Origin: Neofusicoccum parvum
Lineage: Eukaryota > Ascomycota > Dothideomycetes > Botryosphaeriales > Botryosphaeriaceae
NCBI GenBank assembly: GCA_020912385.1
Contig: CP087219.1
Span: 1,860,001-1,924,000 of the forward strand
Direction: 5' to 3'
DNA length: 64,000 bases
Below, in pieces: positions 44,602 through 55,262 of this stretch (positions are counted from its first letter, which is position 1; each line of letters opens with the position of its first letter). The position numbers were made by a program, and so were the translations under genes. The notes below the pieces were generated by a model. That model saw only the letters and a list, made by a program, of their open reading frames with translations. It made no database searches and was not told the DNA's origin.

Positions 44602-46012
44602 ATGTCCTCCGCCGATGAGCTGTCCAGCGAGGAAGTCCGCACCATCTGGCTATGTTTTGGCCTCATCCTTGGGACTGGCATCTTGTCCCTCATCGTCTGT
44701 ACTCTCCGTGTAAGCAAGCAGCTCGATGGATTTCGCCTGAAGACCTTAGCAGCTAATCAGTGGACAAACAGCTCTACGCCCGGATTTTCCTCGTCAAGCA
44801 ATTCGGAGCTGACGACATCTCGGTTGTTGTCTCTCTGGTATACCGTCCTCCGCCCCAATACGACGCGCGCGCTCACAATCAGACAGGTCATAGTACAAAC
44901 ATTCAATGGGCTGGGCCTTGCTATCGTTCACTATGGGTCAGGAAAGAGTATGGTTCATGTTTCGCAGCAGGATTTGCTCATGTGGTTCAAGGTCAGCTGG
45001 CGTCCTTTGCACCATCCGCAGACTTACGCTAATGCTAAAGCACAGCTCTACTACGTGGCAATGTGCATGTACCTCTACGTGGCTTTGTCCGTCAAAATCA
45101 GTCTCTTGCTGTTCCAGCGGAGGCTGTTTCCAAATGGTAATTCCAGCAGCGCCATCTCCAATCATCCTCCATTCGATGCTTACAATTGGGTTTCCAGCAT
45201 GGCTACAAAGGATTACCATGGGCCTCATGATATTTCTGACGCTGTTCACCATCTCTGGATCCTTCGCACTGGCATTCCAATGCCAACCAGTCAGGTAAGT
45301 TCCTTCCTCAGCTCAACGCAACTGCGCCATTGACACATCTCACCAGAGCTGGGTGGGACAAGACCATTACGGATGCGAAGTGCTTCAGCACGTTTACGGT
45401 GTACCAGATCACGCTCTATCAAGCAATCCTTATCTTCATCACTGATGTGGCAATCCTGATCATGCCGATGCCGCTGCTGTACAGGCTGAACATGCGGACC
45501 GGGAAGAAGATTGCTATTATCTTTATCTTTGGCTCAGGTGTGTACTATCTCTCAAGATCAAGCAGACATGTCCAAGAGCTGATGCATGTTTGCCAAAGGG
45601 ATAATTGCGTGTATCTCCCCAGCAGTCCGCTTCAGCACCTTGAACTACCTCCTTGAGGGCTCAGTCGACGTCACATGTAAGCCTCTCTCCTCCTCCATAT
45701 CGCTCAATCTACCAACACGATGTAGACTCGTCAACGTCGTCCCTCTACTGGATGGCTATCGAATTCAACCTCGGTCTCGTTGCTGGCTCGCTCAGCTCTC
45801 TGAGAGCGCTTCCGGTTCTCAGACGCTTCGGATCGACATTTGGAAACAGCTACGTCAACAGTGAGGGATACGTGAATTCCAGATCGTTGGAGATGGGCGG
45901 GATGGGTCAATCGTCCTCAAGCAAAAAGCGGAGAGGGAGGCCGATGGGAGAGAGTGTGCTGGAGCAGACGGTGAACATAAGCGAGGAGAGGATCTTGGCA
46001 AAGAACCCATGA
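44602..46012 (+). CDS. PTH11-like / fungal rhodopsin-domain membrane protein
   Basis: Multi-pass integral membrane protein of the fungal PTH11-like receptor type. Eight exons, 44602-44707, 44761-44837, 44887-44991, 45046-45136, 45198-45294, 45347-45537, 45599-45676 and 45726-46012, close in phase to 343 residues. Helices include IWLCFGLILGTGILSLIVCT, ISVVVSL, YVAMCMYLYVALSVKISLLL, IFLTLFTISGSFALAFQCQP and YQAILIFITDVAILIMPMPL. ARIFLVKQFGADD, VKISLLLFQRRLF and CISPAVRF match the domain's loop motifs. The tail is Ser/Lys/Arg-rich and presumably cytoplasmic. Seven introns of 49-61 bases are densely packed, and intron 1 uses GTGTAA. No CFEM domain is present. Ligand unknown. Confidence 0.8.
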
Positions 46013-46231
46013 CGGACAGCTGTAAACAGACCCACAGTCCCTCTTTCCCCATATTTCTTAATATACCCAATCGTCGTTCGCTTGTTCCCAGCCCCCAAAG
46101 TTTGCCCCAGGATTGCTGCCTAGTGCTTACCTCAGCGCACGATTCTTGTACCTTTCGAACCTCCCGTGCCCCATCTCTTGTACCACCTTGACTCGACGGC
46201 ATCGAAGGCGAGGCTCTCCCTGCTTGGCCCA

Positions 46232-48663
46232 ATGGCAATGCTGCGGTCGAAGCCGGCGTACGAGCGGCTGGCCGACTCGGGGGATCTCGGCGATGGATGC
46301 CGCGAGAGTATCGAGCTGCCGAGACACAAAAGGTTGTTGCCGGTTCCCCTCGCACGGATACAAAGATCTAATTTTAGACGCGACAGGACCGCGTCCTCGA
46401 CGGATTTCGACGATATCCTGAACAAGCCGTCCAGCTTTGACGAGGACGCAAGCCAGCGCGATGCGGAGCTCTTGCCCGAGCGCCGTCCGCACCCGTCTCG
46501 CATCTCCGGGTGGCGGGTGGGAGCGCTCGGGGCGGCCATCATAACAATCTCCGTCATGCTCTTCAACGTTGCCATCACGACCTGGATCATGACGCATCCG
46601 GACTACCGCGACGATGACGACGGATGGAGGATCATGTTCGAAGGGAGCTGCCAGACCGCCAAGGAAACGAGCCGCTGGGTCCACTTCCTCATCAACGCCA
46701 TCAGCACGCTGTTGCTCGGTGCCAGCAACTACTGCATGCAGGTCCTGAGTTCGCCCACCCGCAGCGAGCTTGTCAGAGCACACAGCAGAAAAATCTCGCT
46801 CCACATTGGTGTTCCAAACACGCGCAACCTGTGGCACATCGGGAAGGACAGGAGCCTCCTTTGGATTCTGCTGTTCCTTTCGTCTGTCCCGCTGCATTTC
46901 ATGTGAGTTGGGCCCGCGCCTGGAAGAGCAGCCGCACACTGATTGAAGCAAGATTCAACTCGGTCATATTTGCCAACATCCAAGCAAACGAATATGCCGT
47001 TCTTCCAGCCACCCCATCATTCCTGAATGGGGGAGAGTACAACACCACCGGATTCCTCGGATTCGGCGACTCGGAGAAGGAGATATTTGCCAGCAGTGCT
47101 ACCGACATCAGGACCAAGTTCGAAGGCCTGCTGTCGGCTGGAAACAAGACAGAGAACCTGACGGCCGCCGAATGCTTGAGCGCTTACAACAACCAATACA
47201 TCTCCAAGTACGGCGACGTCCTGCTGGTGCAGGACGAAGTGATATGGCGCAACCGGATGGTCTGGGCTCCATCCTACCGGTTCGAGAACGGCACGCTGCA
47301 CGACAGCTATTTCACCTGGACCGACCTGACCAGCATCAACTTCTCAACCGAGCTGCTGATGTTCCCAGGGTCGCAGCCCAACCTCGGAGACAACGTCTTC
47401 CCCTTCCGCAGCTACCCAGACGAATACCCCGCCAGCGGCTGGCTGTGCCCGTCCCGGTCCGTCGAATCCTGCTCCATCTCGTCCAGCGCCGAAGTGCCCG
47501 ACCGCAACACCTGGGCGCCATACGGGCGCGCGGTGTCGCACTGCGTGGCGGAGCTCGTGGCAGAGCAGTGCCGGCTGCAGTTCAGCGCGCGCATCGCGGC
47601 AGCCGTCATCGCGTGCAACGTGGTCAAGGCAGCGTGCGTGGTCGCTCTGCTGGTGCGCAGCCGCCACCACCACCTCGTCACGCTCGGCGACGCCATCGCC
47701 TGCTTCCTCGCGCAGCCCGACCCGGCCACGCGCGGCCGCGGCCTGCACGGCAAGGCGCTGCTGGTCAAGGAGTGGACGTGGATGGCCACCCACGGCCACG
47801 CCGACCCCAAGCGCGTCGCCGTCGAGCCCGAGCGATGGGCGCCGCCGCCCCGCGGGCCGCGCTGGGCCCGCGCCGCCAGCAAGCGCCGCTGGTGGGCGAC
47901 GTACGCGCTGTACGGCGGCGGGCTCGCCTTCGCGGGCACAGCCATCGCGCGCAGCCTGGCCGGCATGCCGCGCTCGCCCGCCGCGCTGTGGGCCGTCGGC
48001 TTCGGCGAGCTGCGCGGCAACAACCTGCTGGCGCTCAGCGCGTCGACGACGGGCAGCATCGTGCTGGCCAACACGCCCCAGGCCCTGCTGTCGTACCTGT
48101 ACGTCGCCTTCAACGCGCTGGCCTCGTGCATGCTGGTCGCCCGCGAGTGGGCCCGCTACGCCGCCGTCCGCAAGCCGCTGCGCGTGTCCTCCCCGCTCGG
48201 CCGCCAGCGGAGTACCTACTGGCTGCAGCTGCCCTACCGCTACGCCCTGCCGCTGGCCGTCGCGAGCGCCCTGCTGCACTGGCTGGCGTCGCAGGCCCTG
48301 TTTATGGTCAGCGTGACGATTCTGGACGGAGATAGGCGCCCCGCACGCGAGATCGCGACGTGTGGCTACTCGCCTGTCGCTGTCATCTTGGCGACCGTGG
48401 TGGGGAGCGTCGTCGTGCTGGCCGGTTTGGTCATGGCTGCGCGCCGCTATCCGGCTACCATGCCGTTGGCGGGTAGCTGCAGTGCGGCGATCAGTGCGGC
48501 TTGTCATCCGCCGAGCGGGGATGAGTGTGCGGCGCTGCTGCCGGTTCAGTGGGGGGTTGTGAAGGAGGAAGGGGGGGAGGAGGTTGGAAGGGATGGCGTG
48601 GGTCATGTTACTTTTACGAGCTTCGAGGTCACTCCGCCGCTGTGGGGGAGGAGGTATGCATGA
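46232..48663 (+). CDS. DUF6536-type multi-pass membrane protein
   Basis: Fungal membrane protein of unknown function. Exons 46232-46902 and 46953-48663 give 793 residues; the 50-base intron joins SVPLHF to IFNSVIFANIQANEYAV in phase. A charged cytoplasmic N-terminus leads to WRVGALGAAIITISVMLFNV. The DUF6536 region follows (FEGSCQTAKETSRWVHFLIN, then LLLGASNYCMQVLSSPTRSE). A glycosylated extracellular section (GEYNTTGFLG, NKTENLTAAEC) precedes at least five C-terminal helices, including AAVIACNVVKAACVVALLV and VAVILATVVGSVVVLAGLVM. The start is placed at the first ATG of MAMLRSKPAYERLAD; a second ATG lies two codons later. Confidence 0.8.
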
Positions 48664-49493
48664 AATGGCGTGGCATCTGTTCAAGGCGTTTATTGCTGTG
48701 GAGACGGTAACAATCTAGACAAGACACTCAATATAGAGTTCCAGGTATTGACGACATTGCCGGAGGAGATGTAAAGATCAAAGGAAGATACAGTAGCGAC
48801 ATCGGCATTTGAAATACTCCCACGCCAGCTTTCCCGTGACAGAACTTCCTTCTAGGTCACCTACGGAACTTGAAGGTTTTCGGAGTCATGACCTTCTATG
48901 GAGGTTGTAGATACTGAGCCCCAATTGAGATATTCAAAAGTTTGTATTCTCAGGTTTGCATACAGCCTCGTTTGATATCGGTGATGCTGTGGAATCAGGC
49001 AGTGAGTGGCTTCCTGAATCGGCAAATCTACCGTGAATTGCCCCAATTGTGGGGCGCGGGGCAGATGGACGCTTTTCTTTTCGCCGTGCAAGATCTTTAT
49101 CAAGAAGACATCCTCTAATTATGTCCAGAAATATCTTCAATCGTCTCATCCAAAGTCATCGCTGACCTTTCCTCCAGAGACACCACCGTTGATGTGATCT
49201 TAGCAGACACGTTATGCTAAAGTCCAAAAATATATTCTTCGCAGCACAGAAAAGCCCATTCTCTCATTCCCTCAACCTAATGATGCCATGCGCCGTATCT
49301 CAGATGCTCGTAGTCCGACCAATCAAATCAAGATTATCCGCAAACATCATCCTCCCGCATATTGCGTGACCGCCACACCTCGCGGCAACGCCAAAAAGTG
49401 CCGAAGCTTGGATTGAATAAGCTCCTCTTCGCAGCCGCCTCGCAAGTCAGCGCTTCCCAGTAGCGTCCTGGCACCGACTTGGAGCAAAGAGTC
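48664..49493. other. Intergenic
   Basis: Spacer before the Liz1-like transporter. Small minus-strand frames at 48861-49149 overlap in two frames and show no pattern. Confidence 0.45.
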
Positions 49494-51596
49494 ATGTCGA
49501 CGACGCACGGAAAAGAAGTTGCCGCGACGGCTGTCACGTCAGTGCCTCCGTCGCCCTCGAATCGTGGTTTCCAGGAGGAAAAGAGCTTCAGGGCGCGGTT
49601 TCGGGAAGTGGTGTGGGATAGCTGGGACCGCAGCCCGGAGGAGAGGAGGTTCATCGCGAAGATTGATTTCTTCATCCTGACGTGGGCGGGGTTCTCGTAC
49701 TTTTCGAAGAACTTGAACTCGAACAACCTGTGTAAGCTCGTCTGACTTCCGGCTGAGAGTATTGGCTAATGAAGGAGAAAGCAAACGCCTACGTGTCGGG
49801 GATGAAGGAGGAGCTCAATGTGGTGGGGAATCAGTACCAGACTTTCACAACCATGTGGACGATGTGAGAACAATATCTTCGGACAACGGACCATTTACTA
49901 AAACTGCGCGTAGTGGCTACGTCATCTCTCAGATTCCGTCTCAAATTATCTGTACCAGAGTCCGTTTGTCTCTCTGGTGCCCGAGTTGGGAGCTGTTCTG
50001 GGTCATCGTGACCTTTGCCAGCTCCGCAGTGAAAACGCCGCACCAACTCTACGCCTGCCGCTTTCTGGTATGTAGTATGATCCCGAAGTGATTATGGAGC
50101 TGACAGAGGATAGGTCGGTCTGGCCGAAGGAACATTCTATCCTGCAGTGCACACTGTGCTCGGAGGCTGGTACACAAAGCAGGGTTGGTCTTGCACATGT
50201 GGTCATGGAGTTGAGATGCTGATTATTCCGAATAGAGCTTGCGAAGAGAGCGTGCATCTTCTTTGCTTCGGCGTTCGTCGGGTCCATGTTTAGCGGCTAT
50301 CTTGTAAGTGGGCAGACCTGGTTGAAGTCCTGAGCTGTGGAGCTGTCAGCTGACAAGCACTAGCAAGCCGCTCTGTACACGGGAATGAACGGCGTCCATG
50401 GCCTAGCAGGATGGCGGTGGTTGTTCGTGTTCGATGGTGTTATCACATTGCCGATGGCCTTGTGGGGTGAGTCTTTGCTTGCCTTCACCGCCACTGCCTG
50501 GACACCACGCTGACCGAAGCAGGCTACTACGCTCTTCCAGATCTTCCCAGCAACACTCGAGTAAACTGGCTGAAACCTGAAGAGAAGGAGCTGGCGCTTG
50601 AGAGAATGCGAAAAGCGGGGAAGCACCTCGAAGAGCCGTTTACCATCAAAGGGCTCAAGCGCATCCTCAGGAGGTGGCACTTCTGGGTCTACACAGCGTA
50701 CTACACGTGAGTACCGCATCAGAGCCGGAGATCAGGCGATGCAGTGCATCTGACAATGAGTAGCTTCTTCATCTGCAGCGAGAATATTGGGAGCTACATG
50801 AACCTGTGGCTCAAGAGTCTGGATCGGTATGTTACCCGGTCATCGCTTGGTTATCTTACTAACCATATCCAGCTACCCCGTCTCCAAGATCAACACGTAC
50901 CCCACCGTCATCAATGCCATCACTATTGTGACCACACTATGTTACGGATGGATCAGCGACGGCCTGCAGGTCCGTGCACCCATAGTGTACTTTTCGCTGA
51001 CCGTCTGCTTCTTTGCGGCAATGAACCTGGCCATCTGGGATGGAGTACCGTTTGGCCTGAAGTGGGCCTCCTTCTACTTGACTGGGTAAGCAGGGATGTT
51101 TCCCCGGAGACTGCAGAGTGCTGATGATGGCGATCAAGCTTTGCGCAAGGCTCTGGACCCGTGTTCCTGGTGAGTCAACAACCAGTGCTGGATGTGTCCA
51201 GGTAGTTGCTGATCGCTTGCAGACGATGGTCAACGAGCAATGCGCTGGAGACAGCCTTGAACGCAAGTTCATTCTCGGCACGACAAACTCAGTGGCGTAG
51301 GTCTCCACAAGAAAGAAGCTCGACACGAAATTGCTGATGCGCTTGCCGGGTGCAGGTACGCCTTCAATGCGTGGATCCCGCTGATCACGTACAACACAAA
51401 TTACGCGCCGCGCTTTCTGGTTGGCAACTCGGTCACCGTCGGCCTGATTGTCTGCGCCGCCATCACGTTGAGCGTTGCAGTGCAGCTCCAGCGAAGAGAC
51501 GTGTGGGTACCACCGATCGTAACTTACGAGAGTCGACATGCTGACTCAGGTGACAGAGAGCGGAAGGAAGAGGTGCAAACTGAGCCAGATGTGTAG
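49494..51596 (+). CDS. MFS transporter, Liz1/FEN2-like (anion:cation symporter family)
   Basis: Twelve-helix transporter of the Dal5/pantothenate group. Thirteen exons close in phase to 488 residues: 49494-49731, 49782-49863, 49914-50067, 50114-50183, 50236-50303, 50364-50466, 50523-50706, 50764-50826, 50873-51085, 51139-51169, 51223-51296, 51356-51502 and 51557-51596. [20 protein letters not shown] then [20 protein letters not shown] is the typical first helix and loop. [20 protein letters not shown] is the fourth-helix signature, and [20 protein letters not shown] opens the second half. The end, [16 protein letters not shown], depends on a last 54-base intron with donor GTGGGT. Pantothenate-like substrates are suggested by similarity to Liz1/FEN2, with moderate certainty. 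Confidence 0.88.
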
Positions 51597-52663
51597 CGCA
51601 CCAGACACGGAAAGGCTAGCAGAGCTGGGTATTAGAAACGCACGAAGCGGACAGGGCATGACGAGCTGCGAGTTGCGTGGCCATTATCGAGACGGATTTC
51701 GACAGCGTACGGTAGACGTGGAGAGACAGTAGAGGGTAGACAGCGCCGAATAAAGGAGTGCAATAGCAATGTTGCTATTTTGATCTTCGAGATCAGCATA
51801 AGACGCGAGCAGGCGACTATTGAAAGTGAAGCCTGGCGAAGCCGAAAGTTAGTACACGCAAAAGGAGAGCTGGAGCTGTGGTCGAAGCTGGGGCGGTCAG
51901 CTTTTCGAGGACACATAGACGAGGACAGTCATGGCCAGGTGGGCCGAGAGGGAAAATCCCTGCCACGAAGGGCCGATACCGTGCTCTCGAGATGAACCGT
52001 TGTCGTAGATCTCGAGACAGCGCTGCCAGCCGCCGGATAGCCCCGGGACTAACGCAGAGCCTCGAGGGGCCGAGGCCTTGGGAGCGCTGGCCAGCGACAG
52101 TACAGACGGTCGCAGCGAGCCCGCAAACCACACGCCGTCGGCCAGGAGAAGGCGGCAGCTGAGGACGGTGGACGCAGTGGTCTACAGCACGAGGCGGGGC
52201 TGATATGGCGCACTGACAGCGAGGGATCTGTGGAACGCGGGGGAGGAATGGACGGCGGGAGCGCGATTCAGCGGGCTGGTGTCGCGTTGGCGGCGGCGGG
52301 AGACGCGTCGGCGACGGCGAGGACGCGTGCAGAGTTAGTCGTTGCCGCCTCTGCGGTGGCGGGGCGCGCGGACGGCACGTGATTGGTCGCCGGCGGGGTG
52401 CACCCGGTGCGATGCGTGCTGCGCGGGCGACGACGAGGCAGCAGGGCAGCCGGCTAGTGCTGGATGCGGCACGCTGGCTGCTACCACGGGCCAGCACCGC
52501 GCTGGACGACGGCGACGCGCGCCCCGTGACCGCGGGCAGCTGGTGGGCTGTGGGGGCCGGGGGGCTAGCGGAGTTCGCGGCGGACGGCCGGGCCAAGAAA
52601 TCCTGGATCGGACAGCGCCTTCCTGTCCTCCTCCCCACCCGGCTCCTCCAGCGCGCTCTCGCC
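51597..52663. other. Intergenic, regulator upstream region
   Basis: About 1 kb upstream of the Zn2Cys6 gene, GC-rich from about 52100. A 364-codon minus-strand frame crosses it and the first exons of the regulator; I treat it as a composition artefact. Confidence 0.45.
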
Positions 52664-54769
52664 ATGAACCCGTCGTCGCAGTCGTCGATAGCGAAGAAGG
52701 CGTGCGACAAGTGTAGGCTGCGCAAGATCAAGGTGACCGAGCCCTCGCCACGCGCCATTGGGCTGACTAACGTAAGCGGCCGTCCAGTGCGACCTGACCC
52801 AGCCCTGCGCCAGCTGCACTGCCCGCAGCTTTGAGTGCACCTATGCAACCCCGCACCGCAAGAGAGGCCCGGCAGGAAGGTACACACTCCGGACCACCAC
52901 CACCAGCGCAACGTGATCCGACCCCCGGAGGCTGACCTGGATCCGCAGACGGCTAGCCGAAATCCGCCAGCAGCAGGGTTGGCGGAGCGCCGAGCAGCTG
53001 CAGACGCCCACCATCTCGCCCGGCCGTCCTGTCCACCAGGACCCCAACACCCCGCCCGATGGCGACCTGCTCGACCCGCAGACCGCCGGCTCCATGGGCG
53101 CCTCCTGGGACATGCTCGGCTGCCTGCCGCAGCCCGCCCAGCCCGGCCAGCCCGATGCCTGGCCCACCAGCGAGGACGAGTACCTCATGCCCTCCTCGGC
53201 CGGCCAGACGTCGCAGACGTCCAACAACGCCTTCGACGACCCCATGTTCTCGCTGCTGTCGCGCCAGCCCCCGCCGTCCGGCCACCTGCAGCGCCCCCCG
53301 AGCCTCCCGCCGCCCGCCACCATCTGGCCGCTGGGCATCACCGACGAGAACCTCATCCGCTGGATTGACGTTTATTTCGAGCGCCTCTACCCAACCCTGC
53401 CCATCCTCAAGCGCTCGTCCATCTTTGCCCGCCTGCTCGCCCAGGAGCACCGCACCAACCCGGACTTTGGTGCGATGCTGCTTGCATTGAGCGCCTTCTC
53501 GCTCATCCAGCCAGTGCGCATCAGCGAGTGGTCGTCGGCCTCGTCCCGCGAGAACATGGTCAACTTCATGCTGTCCGAATCGGTAAAGATGCGCGCCGTG
53601 ACCGAGTTCGGCGAGAACCCGTCCCTTGACACCATCCTCACCAGCGTGTTCCTGTTTGCCTGCATGTTCCAGCGCAACCAGCACAACGCTGCCTGGTTCC
53701 GGCTGAAGGAGGCGGTAGAGCTCGGGTCCGTCTTTGGGCTGGGCAGGTCTGATTGCTACGCGACCTGCGAACCGGACCAGAAGCAGCAACGGCTGAGGAT
53801 CTACTACCTTCTGTCCGTCACGGAAAGGTGGGACAGCCTTGGACATGTCGCGTGCTGCGTTGCTGACCGGGAGTAGGGCTTATGCGTTGGAGAAGAAGCA
53901 CTCAATCACGTTTTACGGGCACCCGAGCTTGGAGACGCGGTCCCTGCTCGAGTCTGTCTCGGCCGCGTCGGACAACGACGACCTGGGCATCGTCATCCAC
54001 GACGAGGCCGAGTCGAGCGGCATGCTTGGCCTGCTCAGGCTGATGACGCTCTTTGACATGGTGGACGAGAACTTCGTGCGGTGCTGGAACAACCAGTGCG
54101 ACAAGTCGGGCGGAAGATGCCGCTTCCTCGACGAGCCAATGGCCATGGCGATCCACCAGAATCTAACCAGACACAGCGTCCAGGCCGGCGGGCTGTCCAC
54201 CGAGCCGCTGTTCACCAACTCCCCGCCGACCTGGTTCATGAGTGCCACGCTAAAGGACACGCAGGTGGCGGATCTCATGGTCAACGAGCACTGGCTGCAG
54301 AACCGCTTCTGGCACCTCTGCCTGTCGCACAAGATCCTGTCGCCGCAGGCGGAGCATCCCGCGCTGCAGGTGTACCAGGCGGTCTCGATTGCCGAGTCCA
54401 CCCTGCGTGCGTGCCAGACAATCACCCTGTCGGCCCTGGAAGTCCACGGTGTGGGCACGGTAAGTGATGCCGGCTGCGCGTGTGAGTGTCGGCTGACGTG
54501 ACGCACAGATCGAGAAGCTGTACTGCATCATCGAGAGCGCGGTTGCGGCGAAGAGGTACGGCGAAACCATGTGCTACGGGCCCGCGGCGGCAGAGCGCAT
54601 GTCCATGTCGCCGCACTCGTTCAGCAGCGCCAGCGCGTCGCTGTCTCCGGGCGACCCGCTGGTCCACGGCTTCCTCGATCTCTTCAAGAAGATCCGCGCG
54701 GGCCAACACCCGTTTCTTGGCAAGCTGACGGCACTTGTGGGCCAAGAGCTGGGTGTCGACGGCATATGA
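52664..54769 (+). CDS. Zn2Cys6 transcription factor, likely sugar-utilisation regulator
   Basis: Binuclear zinc-cluster activator. Exons 52664-52732, 52788-52879, 52949-53827, 53877-54459 and 54509-54769 give 627 residues. The zinc cluster ACDKCRLRKIK plus CDLTQPCASCTARSFECTY is split by intron 1 but has all six cysteines. The following KRGPAGRRLAEIR resembles AmyR/InuR/MAL-activator regulators. A Pro/Gln-rich linker precedes the fungal-specific middle domain (LIRWIDVYFERLYPTLPILK, LLALSAFSLIQPVR, ELGSVFGLGRSD). The C-terminal half is complete to VGQELGVDGI. It lies 493 bases upstream of the GH32 gene on the same strand, which in turn precedes a sugar transporter, so control of sucrose/fructan use is the likely role. 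That role is inference from neighbours. Confidence 0.88.
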
Positions 54770-54942
54770 GGCTCTTGGCGCGATCAATGCATGGATTGCT
54801 GGAGGCCTTCGGCAGAACACGCGAGCCGTGACATCACGCCAATCCGCGGCCCTGGAAATTTCGGGGCCCCAGGCGCCCCAGACTCGTGTGCGTGTGGGGT
54901 CGCGCGACCTGCAAGAGATGTCGCGAGATCCGGAGACGTGCA

Positions 54943-54956
54943 CGGGGAAGTGTCGG
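54943..54956 (+). promoter_or_regulatory. CGG-N8-CGG zinc-cluster site upstream of GH32
   Basis: CGG at 54943-54945 and 54954-54956 are separated by exactly eight bases, 307 bases before the GH32 ATG. The AmyR site is CGG-N8-(C/A)GG, and as I recall CGG-N8-CGG was proposed for the inulinolytic activator InuR in Aspergillus niger. A Zn2Cys6 gene ends 173 bases upstream. Confidence 0.5.
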
Positions 54957-55178
54957 CGATATCACTGCCCAGCTTGAGAGTTTCTCCGCCGCATTTCCCC
55001 TTTCGGCGAATTCGCCCTCCGCCTCGGCCCCTGCGCATCGTCAACTCCAGCTGGCCATTGAGGCCCACGAGCGCGCTGCTGGCCCTACCCAGAGCAGCGC
55101 GTCGGCGCGCGTCTGGCTAAAATAACTACGTCACGCTCTCAACTGCCTCCCCGCACTCTCCCTCTTGTTCCCTTGCTG

Positions 55179-55210
55179 TCTCTCTGTCTCTGTCTCTGCC
55201 TCTGTCTCTT
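55179..55210 (+). repeat. CT-rich microsatellite in the GH32 leader
   Basis: Imperfect TCTCTG/TCTCTC units in the 5' leader, ending about 50 bases before the ATG. Pyrimidine tracts of this kind are common near fungal transcription starts. Confidence 0.7.
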
Positions 55211-55262
55211 CGCGCGCGCGTTCCTAGTCTTCCCCGCGCTTCTTCCCCGCAACCCACCAAAA

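Larger units (their letters stand above)
54770..55262 (+). promoter_or_regulatory. GH32 upstream region
   Basis: Contains CCAAT at 54839-54843, a CreA-type GTGGGG at 54894-54899, the CGG-N8-CGG site listed separately, a perfect palindrome GGCGAATTCGCC at 55005-55016, and a long CT-rich leader just before the start codon. Factor binding is inferred from motifs only. Confidence 0.45.

Noticed and set aside
47172..48335. 387-codon plus-strand frame inside the DUF6536 gene
   Set aside because: An Arg/Ala/Pro-rich shadow of the membrane-protein frame.
51817..52911. 364-codon minus-strand frame across the Zn2Cys6 promoter and first exons
   Set aside because: Low-complexity Arg/Pro/Ser composition with no domain. 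The opposite strand carries a convincing zinc-cluster protein.
55005..55016. Perfect palindrome GGCGAATTCGCC upstream of GH32 as an operator
   Set aside because: A 12-base palindrome can occur by chance in 64 kb, and I know no matching fungal factor. It is mentioned only in the promoter entry.
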